DNA of 64,000 bases from RGIG9041 sp045593905 (GCA_045593905.1 JAZNXL010000055.1:8528-72527), one strand, 5' to 3'; counted from the stretch's first letter, positions 17,537 through 27,137 are shown. Numbers and translations are program-made. The notes: generated from the sequence alone by a model not told the origin.

Positions 17537-19300
17537 ATGCTAAAACAAAAAAACAACAATATATGCATCGGCATAATCGTTGGTAATATAAGTTTTTATA
17601 TTATCTCGGCGGTGTTTTTTGCAATGTATATTGTAAGCGATTATATCCCGTTTGTATTATTATCGGTTGCGGCAATAACCCTTTCTGCGTTAATTACAAT
17701 GCAAATGTTATTTAAACGTTCGCTTAAATTGAAACAAATAGGCGATAAACCGTTTTCTCAAAATAAGGTTGTTGCGTTTTTACAAAAAATAGCTGTGTTT
17801 ATCGTTAAAGCATTTAATTGCGCAGTCGATTTTTATAATAAGCACAGGGTTGCAATTAAATTGATTGTTACTTTTGGTTTGTTTGTGGCTTTTCATGCTT
17901 TGTTCTTAAGGTTTTTAAGATATCTCACAACACCCGTTATTGCAATTTGGCAGCCTGTAGTAGTTGCGGTTTTGTTTATTATAACAATTGTTGTAGATAA
18001 AATTTGTTTTCATATTGAGCCACAAAGCGAGCTTTACGTTGCTGTTAACAAAAACATTCGTGTTTTTATAAAGTTTATTTACTTTTTGCTTGCTTTAACA
18101 ATTGTTTTTACTGCATTAAATTCACTCGGTATTTGGAACGGTGATAATATATTAAAATACATAATTGCTATAGTGTTTTACTATATCAGTACTTTTGTAA
18201 TTATTTCGTATATTGGTATTATAGTTAAAAAAATAGTTGATGATTATCCGCTTTTAGTAATACCTGTACCGTTTTTAAAAACTGATAAAGACGGCGTTTC
18301 GGTGCTTGATTATTTAGAACAAAACACAGGAGTTTCAATGCGTGGGCTGTGGAGTATGCGCTTTGTGAAACAAATTGCACCTGTTACAGTTTTTGTTGTT
18401 GCAGTTTTATTATGGTTGTCAACAAGCATTGTACAAATCAACTCTAACAGCGAGGGCGCGGTATACAGGCTTGGCGTTTTACAAAAAAATACCTTGTCAC
18501 CGGGTATACATTTGGTTTTGCCGTACCCCATTGATAATGTCGAGATTTACAACACCAAAACACTCAATACCATAACAATAGGCTATAGCTCTAAAAAAAC
18601 AGGCGATAACCTTTGGACAGGTTCGCACGGTGCGCAAGAGCATAAGCTATTGCTTGGTAGCGGTGATGAGCTTGTGTCAATAAATCTGCGGCTTGAGTAT
18701 AGAATAAGCGATACAATTAAGTATCTTACAAGCACATCTTCACCGGTTAAGTTTTTGGAGGCACAGGCGTATGACCTTGTCACCGATATGACAATAAACA
18801 CCGACCTTACCGAGCTTTTGTCAACCGACCGTGATGCTTTTTCAAAAAGCTTTGAAAATCAACTTTCAAAAACAATCAAGTCGTATGACCTTGGTATAGA
18901 GCTTGTGAACGTTGTTCTTGAAAGCATACACCCACCAATCGAGGTTGCCGGTATGTTCCAAAGCACAGTTAGTGCGCAAATTGAGGCTGAGCAAATTATA
19001 ACCGAGGCACAGATGTTTGCCGAAGAAGTAATAGTAGGTGCCAAAGAAACAAGCAACGATGAAATTGCAACTGCAACTGAAGAATATTATACAAAACTAG
19101 CGGCTGCTCAAACCGAGGTCGCCGAGTTTATGGCAGGTGTCGAGGCGTATAACGCTTACTCGAAAGAATACAAGTATTATAAATACCTCAGTGCAGTATC
19201 AAAGGCCTATAACAACTCAAAACTTGTTATTGTTGGCAAGGGTATAGACAGTTCAAGAATATACTTCGGTAGTTTCTCTGCCGCCGAAGCAAAGGAGTAG
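17537..19300 (+). CDS. HflK-like SPFH protein with a seven-span membrane N terminus
   Basis: This predicted 587-residue protein has about seven hydrophobic spans at roughly 9-32, 37-59, 107-128, 134-153, 175-198, 205-229 and 277-297. An SPFH/prohibitin domain starts near 300 (INSNSEGAVYRLGVL, then SPGIHLVLPYPI). The last ~120 residues are helical (EAEQIITEAQMFAEE). Ordinary HflK has one membrane span, so the long membrane part is unusual. The ATG at 17537 is preceded by TTGGAG. HflKC complexes cage and regulate the FtsH protease. Here the partner is unknown and a P-type ATPase is encoded downstream. Confidence 0.8.
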   Translation: MLKQKNNNICIGIIVGNISFYIISAVFFAMYIVSDYIPFVLLSVAAITLSALITMQMLFKRSLKLKQIGDKPFSQNKVVAFLQKIAVFIVKAFNCAVDFYNKHRVAIKLIVTFGLFVAFHALFLRFLRYLTTPVIAIWQPVVVAVLFIITIVVDKICFHIEPQSELYVAVNKNIRVFIKFIYFLLALTIVFTALNSLGIWNGDNILKYIIAIVFYYISTFVIISYIGIIVKKIVDDYPLLVIPVPFLKTDKDGVSVLDYLEQNTGVSMRGLWSMRFVKQIAPVTVFVVAVLLWLSTSIVQINSNSEGAVYRLGVLQKNTLSPGIHLVLPYPIDNVEIYNTKTLNTITIGYSSKKTGDNLWTGSHGAQEHKLLLGSGDELVSINLRLEYRISDTIKYLTSTSSPVKFLEAQAYDLVTDMTINTDLTELLSTDRDAFSKSFENQLSKTIKSYDLGIELVNVVLESIHPPIEVAGMFQSTVSAQIEAEQIITEAQMFAEEVIVGAKETSNDEIATATEEYYTKLAAAQTEVAEFMAGVEAYNAYSKEYKYYKYLSAVSKAYNNSKLVIVGKGIDSSRIYFGSFSAAEAKE

Positions 19301-19304
19301 TTTT

Positions 19305-20369
19305 ATGAAAAATATATTTAAAAAATCAATTGCCGGTGAACAGAAAACACTGTCGTTTAAATGGCTTAAAATAGCATTTTCAGCAATTGTTGCTATTATT
19401 CTCTTATATTTCATGTTTACCTGTGTAGTTCGCGAGGGTACAGGTGCAATAATTTTGCGCTTTGGTGCACCACGTGCTGAAATTACCGAAGCAGGTCTTT
19501 ACTTAAAGTTGCCGTGGCCATTTGAAACAGTAGAAAAGTTTGAAAACCGTTTACAATACCTCGAATCAAATCACCTTGAAACAACCACAAAAGATAATAG
19601 AAATATTATTTTACAGTCGTATGCTGTTTGGAAGGTAAAAGACCCGCTTTTATACTATAACAGTGTTGGTGTTAACGGTAATATTGATTCGTTTATTAAA
19701 GACCAAATTTTTAGTGCAACCAATAGTGTTATGGGTGCTTATAACCTTAGCGACCTCGTTTCACTTGAAAAAGAGCAAATTAAAACCGAAGAAATTCAAG
19801 ATAAGATTTTTAAAGAAGTAAAATCAACCTGCGAAAAGAACTATGGCATATATGTGTCTGATGTAAATATTCTTCGCATATCGCTTCCTCAAACAAACCT
19901 TGATAGTGTATTTTCACAAATGAACGCTGAAAGACAAAAGGATATTGACTCGATTTTAGCAAACGCAAGAAAAGATGCCAATAAAATAAAAGCTGACGCC
20001 GACGCCGAGGCGGCAAAAATAATTGCCGACGGTCAGATTGAGGCTGCCGAAATAAAGGCTAAAACCGAAACTGAGGTTGCTCAAATTTATGCAAAAGCAC
20101 AAGCTGCAAATGTTGAGCTTTATAAGTTTTTACAAGAACTCGATACAATTGTTGCATCGGTAAACAAAAATACAGTTTTAGTTGTAACTGCTGATTCATA
20201 TCCTTTTAACGTGTTGCTCGATTATAGTAAAACTGTCAGCAACGGAACATCAAACGAGCTTATTCTTCAAGACCTGAACTATATAATGACTCAGTTACCC
20301 GAAGAAGATGCAAAAGCAGTTTCAAATTCACTTTTTGAGCTTCTTAGCACTCAGCAAGGAGTTGCATAA
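19305..20369 (+). CDS. HflC/HflK-like SPFH protein
   Basis: This 354-residue protein has one N-terminal membrane span (LKIAFSAIVAIILLYFMFTCV, about 21-42) and an SPFH domain that begins VREGTGAIILRFGAPRAE. A long Ala/Glu-rich coiled coil of the HflK/HflC type (DANKIKADADAEAAKIIADG) follows at about 225-275. A short C-terminal tail ends the protein. It starts 4 bases after the preceding SPFH gene and its stop overlaps the next start, so the three are translated together and probably form a hetero-oligomeric membrane ring. Confidence 0.85.
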   Translation: MKNIFKKSIAGEQKTLSFKWLKIAFSAIVAIILLYFMFTCVVREGTGAIILRFGAPRAEITEAGLYLKLPWPFETVEKFENRLQYLESNHLETTTKDNRNIILQSYAVWKVKDPLLYYNSVGVNGNIDSFIKDQIFSATNSVMGAYNLSDLVSLEKEQIKTEEIQDKIFKEVKSTCEKNYGIYVSDVNILRISLPQTNLDSVFSQMNAERQKDIDSILANARKDANKIKADADAEAAKIIADGQIEAAEIKAKTETEVAQIYAKAQAANVELYKFLQELDTIVASVNKNTVLVVTADSYPFNVLLDYSKTVSNGTSNELILQDLNYIMTQLPEEDAKAVSNSLFELLSTQQGVA

Positions 20370-21310
20370 TGAAAAGAAACGAAATTTTTAAAGACGTTTT
20401 AAACACAACTACAAAGCTGTTTGTTTTTGTTGTTATTATTATCGTCGCACTTTTTTGCCTTTCTGGCATAAGGTTTATAAAAAGCGGTAATGTTGCGCTT
20501 GTTCTTCGTTTTGGTAAGCTTGTTGGCTCTACTGCCGAAGAGCAAATTCATGATGCAGGTATCCTTTTAGCGTTTCCTTCAATCATTGACGAGGTTATAA
20601 CCGTACCTACATCGAGCGTTATTGAACAAAAAATTCAAACCCACTATACCTCTGGTAAAATGGGCTCTGACCTTTCTAAAAACAAATATGTAATTACAGG
20701 TGATAATAATATTGCGGTTATTTCAGCTTCGCTTAAATACACCGTTACCGACCCTGTAGCCTATGCTCTTAAAATCAAATCAATTGAGTCAATTATTGAT
20801 GCAACAGTCAGCAACGCTATGGTAAAAACCTCTGCAAATATGTCAGTTGACGACATTTTAACATCGGGAAAAGAACAGTTTGCAAAACAAGTTGTAAAAT
20901 CTGCACAGTCAGAACTTGATAAAATTGAGGTCGGCGTAACAATTAAAACAATTGAACTTACATACGTGGGTATGCCAAAAGAGGTAAGAGAGCTTTACGA
21001 AGGCGTAAACGCCGCAACGGTTGAAGCAAACACTTTAATTGAAAAAGCAGAGCAACATAAACAAACTGTTATTCCTTCTGCTGAAGCGTCGGCAAGCAGA
21101 GAAATAACAGCAGCACAGTCAGAATACTCAAATGCAGTTGCAAACGCAAACTCTGCACTTTCAGAGTTTTGGGGCGTGCTTGATGAATATAAGCAAAACA
21201 AAAGTGTTGTTCGCACAAGAATATACAATAAAAAAGTCGCAGCGGCTATTGCAAAAATAGGCACAGTAAAAATTGTAACCGACGGAAACAGCAGCATAAT
21301 AATAGATTAG
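20369..21310 (+). CDS. Third SPFH/HflC-like protein
   Basis: This 313-residue protein has an N-terminal membrane span (TKLFVFVVIIIVALFCLSGI), then an SPFH domain opening with FIKSGNVALVLRFGKLVG and LAFPSIIDEVITVP. An Ala-rich helical C terminus follows (ANTLIEKAEQHKQTVIPSAEASASREI). It differs from both preceding paralogues, so this looks like an ancient three-way divergence and not a recent duplication. Only 7 bases separate it from the P-type ATPase gene. Confidence 0.82.
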   Translation: MKRNEIFKDVLNTTTKLFVFVVIIIVALFCLSGIRFIKSGNVALVLRFGKLVGSTAEEQIHDAGILLAFPSIIDEVITVPTSSVIEQKIQTHYTSGKMGSDLSKNKYVITGDNNIAVISASLKYTVTDPVAYALKIKSIESIIDATVSNAMVKTSANMSVDDILTSGKEQFAKQVVKSAQSELDKIEVGVTIKTIELTYVGMPKEVRELYEGVNAATVEANTLIEKAEQHKQTVIPSAEASASREITAAQSEYSNAVANANSALSEFWGVLDEYKQNKSVVRTRIYNKKVAAAIAKIGTVKIVTDGNSSIIID

Positions 21311-21317
21311 GTGTAAT

Positions 21318-23237
21318 ATGGAAAATATTGATAATATGGCAAAAAACAGCTTAAAAGCGCTGTCATATGATACTGTTTCACACAAAGAACAATCAAAATT
21401 AAAGCGTGAAATAATAAGCGGGACCGCTGCACTTTGCTGCGTTGCAGTTGGGCTTTTATACTCGCTTATTTTCCCGTCGCAGCAAACAATACCTGCGCTA
21501 TTTTACACGGTTGCATTTTTGATTGAGGGTATACCTGTTTTTGTTGCCGCAGTAAAAGGTGTTTTTTCTGACCAACTTAAAAACGCAATGGAAATGCTTG
21601 TTTCAATAGCAATTATTGCTTGCTATTTAAGCGGACAGCTTATTCTTTCTGCTCTTATTCCGTTTATTTTGAATGTTGCGCACTTTTTAGAAGAACGCAG
21701 TATTATGGGCGGCAGGGAAGTTATTGACGGCCTTAAAAAGATGCAGCAAGATACCGCTATACTGTATGAAAACGGTACTGAGCGTGAGGTTGATGCTAAA
21801 ACCCTAAAGGTCGGTCAGCAAATTATTGTAAAACCCGGCAGCGTTATTGCAATTGACGGTGTAGTGGTATCAGGCAGCAGCTATGTTGACCAAAAATCAC
21901 TTACAGGCGAGCCTCAACCGGAGTTTGTAACAACTAACAGCAATGTATATGCAGGCACTCTTAACCTTGACGGTAAAATTATTATCGAGGTTAAAAAAGA
22001 GTATGTTGACACATCGTTTTCAAAGATACTTAAGCTTTTAGAAGAGTCTGAAAACATCGCAATACCAGAAACGCGAATTATTGACAGGTTTATGTGTTAC
22101 TATATTCCGCTTATTCTTGCGATTGCAGGTGCTGTTGCGCTTGTGACAATGGATATTAACAAAGCAATAGCAATACTTGTTGTTTCTTGTCCGTGCGGTC
22201 AAATGCTTACAAGCTCTGCACCGATGATTGCAGCTTTGTCGGTTGCCACAAAACGCGGAATACTCATAAAAAACTCAAAGTTTATTGAAGAATTGACTGA
22301 GGTTGATACCGTTGTTTTTGATAAGACAGGTACAATTACAAAGGGTGACTTGACTTTATCGAATATTATAACCTGCAACGGCTTTGAGGCAAGTGATGTT
22401 GTAAAATATGCGGCATCAGTAGCTGTTGCATCAAACCACCCTGTATCACGCGCCCTCGTTTCGTCATGTGAAAAATCTGATATTGATTTAAACTTTAGCG
22501 TCAAAGAAATATCAGGTAAGGGTATGCAAGGACAAAAAGGCAATACCGTTGTTTTATTTGGTAACCTTGATTGGTTTAAAGAAAAGGGCATTGAAATTCC
22601 AAACGACATTTTGCCCGAGGCTTCCTCTTCGGTCAGCTTTGTTGCAAAAGACGGCGTATTGTTAGGTGCAGTATCGTTTTTGGATACAGTTCGTGATGAA
22701 GCAAAAGAGGGAATTGACGCGCTTTATAAAATCGGCATCAACAAAACTGTTATGCTTACAGGTGATAGAGAGCAAATTGCAAAAAGTATTTGTGAGCAGG
22801 TTGGCATTAACGAATATAAGGCAAAGCTTTTGCCCGAGGATAAGCTTGAACAGTTAAAGCTTTTAAAACAAAACTCGAATGTTTTAGCAGTTGGCGATGG
22901 CATAAACGACGCACTTGCGCTAAAAGAAGCGCAGGTTGGCGTTGCAATGGGTGCAATGGGTTCTGACCTTGCAATTCAGTCGGCTGATATTGCACTTATG
23001 AACAATAATCTTACAAATATTCCGTATGTTATAAAACTCTCGCGTCTTACACGAAAAGTGATATACCAAAATTTAACTCTTTCAATTTTAATAAGTATTG
23101 CAATGATAACGCTTTCTGCTTTTGGTGTAATATCTGCTTTTGCAGGCTCGATTTTACATAATTTGGGCGCTTTTGCAGTGCTTATAAACAGTTCAAGAAT
23201 CATAAAAAATCAAGGTAAGTTAAATGAAAATAATTGA
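21318..23237 (+). CDS. P1B-type (heavy-metal) P-type ATPase with an atypical CPC motif
   Basis: This 639-residue protein has P-type ATPase landmarks: the actuator SLTGEP, phosphorylation site DKTGT at Asp335, the P1B-specific SNHPVSRAL (HP) segment and the hinge VGDGINDALAL. The metal-site helix reads SCPCGQMLTSSAP (Cys291-Pro-Cys293), where known copper and zinc pumps have CPCALG or CPCALV. There is no N-terminal CxxC metal-binding domain. These features place it in P1B, but the transported ion cannot be assigned. It is the fourth gene of the SPFH operon, and its end overlaps metF by 14 bases. Confidence 0.85.
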   Translation: MENIDNMAKNSLKALSYDTVSHKEQSKLKREIISGTAALCCVAVGLLYSLIFPSQQTIPALFYTVAFLIEGIPVFVAAVKGVFSDQLKNAMEMLVSIAIIACYLSGQLILSALIPFILNVAHFLEERSIMGGREVIDGLKKMQQDTAILYENGTEREVDAKTLKVGQQIIVKPGSVIAIDGVVVSGSSYVDQKSLTGEPQPEFVTTNSNVYAGTLNLDGKIIIEVKKEYVDTSFSKILKLLEESENIAIPETRIIDRFMCYYIPLILAIAGAVALVTMDINKAIAILVVSCPCGQMLTSSAPMIAALSVATKRGILIKNSKFIEELTEVDTVVFDKTGTITKGDLTLSNIITCNGFEASDVVKYAASVAVASNHPVSRALVSSCEKSDIDLNFSVKEISGKGMQGQKGNTVVLFGNLDWFKEKGIEIPNDILPEASSSVSFVAKDGVLLGAVSFLDTVRDEAKEGIDALYKIGINKTVMLTGDREQIAKSICEQVGINEYKAKLLPEDKLEQLKLLKQNSNVLAVGDGINDALALKEAQVGVAMGAMGSDLAIQSADIALMNNNLTNIPYVIKLSRLTRKVIYQNLTLSILISIAMITLSAFGVISAFAGSILHNLGAFAVLINSSRIIKNQGKLNENN

Positions 23238-24102
23238 TATATTAAATTCTAAAAAGCTTTCACTTTCTTTCGAGGTGTTTCCGCCTAAAACTGAAACATC
23301 TTTTGAAAGTGTAAAACACGCTACCGAAGAAATCGCAAAGCTTTCGCCATCATTTATGAGCGTTACCTACGGTGCAGGCGGCGGTACAAGCAAATACACA
23401 CTTGAAATTGCTAAAAACATTAAAAAAATGTATGGTGTTCCAACGCTTGCGCATCTTACCTGTGTTTCGTCTACCAAAGACACCGTTTTACAAAAAATTA
23501 ATGCTATCAAAGACGCGGGTATTGAAAATGTTATGGCTCTTCGCGGTGATATTCCTGATTACTTACAAAATTCTGACCGCAGTAATTGGGATTATAACTA
23601 TGCAATTGACCTTGTTTTACAGTTGAAACAAGTAAATCCCGATTTTTGTATCGGAGGTGCGTGTTATCCCGAAATCCACCCCGAAAGTGCAAACCAAAAT
23701 GACGATATAAACCATTTAAAACAAAAGGTGGATGCGGGCTGCGATTTTTTAACAACCCAAATGTTTTTTGATAACAATCTTTTATATAACTTTTTATATA
23801 AAATACGTGAAGCGGGTATAACTGTTCCTGTAATTCCGGGAATTATGCCTATCACCAATGCAAACCAAATTGAAAGAGCAATTAAGCTTTCGGGTTCGTT
23901 TATTCCTCAGCGTTTTAAAAGCCTTGTTGATAAATTTGGTAATAGCCCCGATGCTATGCATCAGGCAGGTATTGCGTATGCAACCGACCAAATAATAGAC
24001 CTTTATGCTAATGGCATTACAAACGTTCACGTTTATTCAATGAACAAGCCTGAGGTTGCTATTAAAATACAACAAAATCTTTCGAATATTATTGAAAAAT
24101 GA
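23224..24102 (+). CDS. metF: Methylenetetrahydrofolate reductase
   Basis: This 292-residue barrel converts 5,10-methylene-THF to 5-methyl-THF, the methyl donor for MetH. Signatures include SFEVFPPKTETSFESV, SVTYGAGGGTSKYT, NVMALRGDIP and FLTTQMFFDN. GVPTLAHLTC is part of the FAD/folate site. The start lies inside the end of the ATPase gene, and the stop overlaps the next gene by 4 bases. The three met genes are therefore coupled to each other and to the upstream membrane module. Confidence 0.95.
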   Translation: MKIIDILNSKKLSLSFEVFPPKTETSFESVKHATEEIAKLSPSFMSVTYGAGGGTSKYTLEIAKNIKKMYGVPTLAHLTCVSSTKDTVLQKINAIKDAGIENVMALRGDIPDYLQNSDRSNWDYNYAIDLVLQLKQVNPDFCIGGACYPEIHPESANQNDDINHLKQKVDAGCDFLTTQMFFDNNLLYNFLYKIREAGITVPVIPGIMPITNANQIERAIKLSGSFIPQRFKSLVDKFGNSPDAMHQAGIAYATDQIIDLYANGITNVHVYSMNKPEVAIKIQQNLSNIIEK

Positions 24103-24689
24103 GCGTTTTAGTACAAATAAAAACTTATAATGCACCACCTGTTTGCTATGATACGGTTTTACATTACGCACAGTGTAAAAACAACGATTCACAAATGCAA
24201 ACACTAATTGATGAGTGTCTTGCTGAACTTGAAAACAAGCTCACATTTAAGGTTTGCTTTGTTGAGATGCCAGTTAAAATAACAGGTGATAAGTGTGATT
24301 TTGATTTGTTTTTTGTAAACTCAAAAGACCTTGCTAAAAACCTTGCCGGTTGCAAAGGTGTAATTATGTTTGCTGCTACTATAGGCGTTGCACCTGATAG
24401 ACTTATAGCAAAATACGGACGTATTTCTCCGTCAAAATCACTTATAATGCAAGCAATCGGCACTGAACGAATTGAGTCGCTTTGCAATATGTTTCAAAAC
24501 GATATTGCAAAAGAGTTCATCACATCAAATCGTCCTCGTTTTAGTGTTGGTTACGGTGATTTACATCTTAACACTCAAAAAGATATTTTTAATATTTTAG
24601 ACTGTTCAAAAAATATTGGTGTAACACTAAACGATAGTCTTATTATGTCGCCGTCAAAATCAGTAACGGCTTTTATAGGAGTTTTATGA
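24099..24689 (+). CDS. Stand-alone MetH reactivation (SAM-binding) domain protein
   Basis: This 196-residue protein matches the C-terminal activation domain of cobalamin-dependent methionine synthase. The diagnostic stretches are RPRFSVGYGDLHLNTQKDIF and IGVTLNDSLIMSPSKSVTAFIG. In MetH this domain binds SAM and helps remethylate oxidised cob(II)alamin. Here it is a separate polypeptide between metF and a metH that lacks it, with 4-base overlaps on both sides. It probably acts in trans on the adjacent MetH. Confidence 0.88.
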   Translation: MSVLVQIKTYNAPPVCYDTVLHYAQCKNNDSQMQTLIDECLAELENKLTFKVCFVEMPVKITGDKCDFDLFFVNSKDLAKNLAGCKGVIMFAATIGVAPDRLIAKYGRISPSKSLIMQAIGTERIESLCNMFQNDIAKEFITSNRPRFSVGYGDLHLNTQKDIFNILDCSKNIGVTLNDSLIMSPSKSVTAFIGVL

Positions 24690-27073
24690 ATTTTAAAGAG
24701 TTTTTACAAAACAATATTGTCTATTTAGATGGCGGTATGGGTACGCTTTTGCAAAGCGCAGGTCTTAAGCCCGGCGAAAAGCCTGAACTTTGGAATATCG
24801 CCAACCCTGATGCTATTGTTAAAATACATAAAGACTATTTTGATGCCGGAAGCAACGTTGTATCTACCAATACTTTTGGCGCAAATATTTTAAAATTTGA
24901 CCAAGACCAGCTTGACCAAATTGTTAAATGCGCAGTTGCTAACGCAAAAACTGCAAGGGATAGTTCAAAAAATCAGGCGCCAAAATTTATAGCTCTTGAT
25001 ATAGGTCCTACAGGTAAACTTTTAAAACCTTTGGGTGACCTTGATTTTGAAGACGCGGTAAGCGTTTTTTCAAAGACGGTTAAGCTCGGTGTAAAATACG
25101 GTGTTGACCTTATAATTATTGAAACAATGAACGATTGCTATGAAACAAAAGCGGCTGTGCTTGCGGCAAAAGAAAATAGCAATCTCCCAATAATTGTGAC
25201 TAACGCGTATGGCGAGGACAAAAAGCTTATGACGGGTGCCACACCGCTTTCTATGGTTGCAATGCTTGAGGGTCTTGGTGTTGACGCAATAGGTGCAAAC
25301 TGTTCGCTTGGTCCAAAACAGCTTTCGGGTGTTATTAAAGAACTGCTTAAATATGCATCAGTACCTGTTGTTTTAAAACCCAATGCAGGTCTTCCAAGAG
25401 TAGAAAGCGGCAAGACGGTTTACGATGTTGACGCCTATGAATTTTCAAAAGAAATTTTTACACTTGTTGAGCAGGGTGTTCGTGTTGTCGGCGGTTGTTG
25501 CGGTACAACTCCTGAATATATTAAAGCTTTGTTTGAAACAACAAGCTGTTTGTCGCCTAAACCAATTACTCACAAAAACGATACTGTTGTCAGTTCATAT
25601 ACCCACGCAGTAACCTTTGAAAAACCTGTTCTTATAGGCGAAAGAATTAACCCTACAGGTAAAAAACGCTTTAAACAAGCGCTTTTAGAAAACGATATTG
25701 ACTATATTTTATCAGAAGGTGTCAGCCAACAAGAAAAAGGTGTTCATTTGCTTGATGTAAATGTCGGTCTGCCTGATATTGACGAGGCAAATATGCTTGT
25801 GTCTACTGTAAAAGAATTACAGGCTGTTGTTGATTTGCCGCTTCAAATTGATACTGCTGACACAGTTGCTATGGAAAAGGCTTTGCGTGTATATAACGGC
25901 AAGGCTATGATTAACTCGGTAAACGGCAAAAAAGAAAGTATGTCGGCTATATTCCCACTTGTTAAAAAATACGGCGGCGTAGTTGTGGCTCTCACTCTCG
26001 ACGAAAACGGCATATCCGAAACTTTTGAAAAAAGGGTAGCAATTGCTAAAAATATTCTAAAAACTGCAAATCAATACGGAATTGATAAAAAAGATATTGT
26101 ATTCGACCCGCTTGCAATGACTATTAGTGCCGATAACAATGCGGCGGTTACCACCTTAAATGCACTTAAAGTTATTAAAAACGAACTTGAATGTCATACT
26201 GTTTTAGGCGTTTCAAATGTATCGTTTGGTCTTCCTTGCCGCGATGTTGTTAACAGCACGTTTTTTGCACTTGCTCTACAAAATGGGCTTTCAGCGGCAA
26301 TTATGAATCCGTTTTCGGTTGAAATGCAAAAAGCTTACTACTCTTTTTGTGCTCTTAGCGGACAAGATTTAAACTGTCAATGCTATATAGACGCAAGTAG
26401 TGAGTTTGCTATCGAGCCTGTTGCTTGTCAGAACGCTAAACAAAACCAGTTGCAGTATTCATCAGACCTTCAATACTCTATCATTAAAGGTCTTAAAGAT
26501 AAGGCGTGTGAAATAACAAAACAACTTTTAACAACAGATGCGCCTCTTGATGTTGTAAATAACCATATAATTCCTGCTCTTGATACTGTAGGAATTGGTT
26601 TTGAAAATAAAACGGTATATCTTCCGCAGCTGCTTATGAGCGCCGAGGCTGCAAAGTCGGCTTTTGAAGTTATCAAGTCGTCAATGCTACCTCTTGAAAG
26701 CCAACAAGACGGACCTTGTATGATTCTTGCAACAGTAAAAGGCGATGTACACGATATCGGCAAAAATATTGTAAAGCTTTTACTTGAAAACTACGGTGTT
26801 AAAGTAATAGACCTTGGAAAAGACGTTGAGCCTCAAATTGTTGTTGATAAAGCAATTGAATACAATGCCGCTTTTGTTGGATTGAGCGCGCTTATGACAA
26901 CAACGGTTCCTTCAATGGAGCAAACAATCAGACTTTTAAATAAACAAATGCCGAGCTGTAAAACAATTGTTGGCGGTGCGGTGCTCACAAAAGAGTATGC
27001 AGAAAGAATCGGTGCCGATAAATATTGCAAAGATGCCATGGAATGTGTACATTTTATTAAAAATATTGATTGA
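24686..27073 (+). CDS. metH: Cobalamin-dependent methionine synthase (without activation domain)
   Basis: This 795-residue protein transfers a methyl group from methyl-THF through cobalamin to homocysteine. The homocysteine S-methyltransferase domain covers about 1-285 and has zinc ligands in GANCSLGP and VGGCCGTTP. The pterin-binding barrel covers about 305-570 (GERINPTGKKRFK). The helical cap and B12 domain run from about 590 to the end, with lower-ligand His689 in DVHDIGKNIV. The usual C-terminal activation domain is missing and is supplied by the preceding gene. No SAM or cobalamin riboswitch is visible nearby. Confidence 0.96.
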   Translation: MNFKEFLQNNIVYLDGGMGTLLQSAGLKPGEKPELWNIANPDAIVKIHKDYFDAGSNVVSTNTFGANILKFDQDQLDQIVKCAVANAKTARDSSKNQAPKFIALDIGPTGKLLKPLGDLDFEDAVSVFSKTVKLGVKYGVDLIIIETMNDCYETKAAVLAAKENSNLPIIVTNAYGEDKKLMTGATPLSMVAMLEGLGVDAIGANCSLGPKQLSGVIKELLKYASVPVVLKPNAGLPRVESGKTVYDVDAYEFSKEIFTLVEQGVRVVGGCCGTTPEYIKALFETTSCLSPKPITHKNDTVVSSYTHAVTFEKPVLIGERINPTGKKRFKQALLENDIDYILSEGVSQQEKGVHLLDVNVGLPDIDEANMLVSTVKELQAVVDLPLQIDTADTVAMEKALRVYNGKAMINSVNGKKESMSAIFPLVKKYGGVVVALTLDENGISETFEKRVAIAKNILKTANQYGIDKKDIVFDPLAMTISADNNAAVTTLNALKVIKNELECHTVLGVSNVSFGLPCRDVVNSTFFALALQNGLSAAIMNPFSVEMQKAYYSFCALSGQDLNCQCYIDASSEFAIEPVACQNAKQNQLQYSSDLQYSIIKGLKDKACEITKQLLTTDAPLDVVNNHIIPALDTVGIGFENKTVYLPQLLMSAEAAKSAFEVIKSSMLPLESQQDGPCMILATVKGDVHDIGKNIVKLLLENYGVKVIDLGKDVEPQIVVDKAIEYNAAFVGLSALMTTTVPSMEQTIRLLNKQMPSCKTIVGGAVLTKEYAERIGADKYCKDAMECVHFIKNID

Positions 27074-27075
27074 TT

Positions 27076-27104
27076 TTGCCGATTATATGTGATAGTATTA
27101 TAAT
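27076..27104 (+). promoter_or_regulatory. Promoter of the lactate dehydrogenase gene
   Basis: TTGCCG (27076-27081), 17 bases and TATAAT (27099-27104) lie in the 64-base gap after metH. The gene therefore probably has its own transcript, although no terminator separates it from metH. Confidence 0.65.
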
Positions 27105-27137
27105 GTCATTATATTTTTTTATTCGAAGGAGGCTAAA

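Noticed and set aside
27074..27137. A riboswitch (SAM or cobalamin) controlling the methionine genes or the gene after them.
   Set aside because: metF starts inside the preceding gene, and the only gap is 64 bases, after metH. That is too short, and no SAM or B12 aptamer motif is visible.
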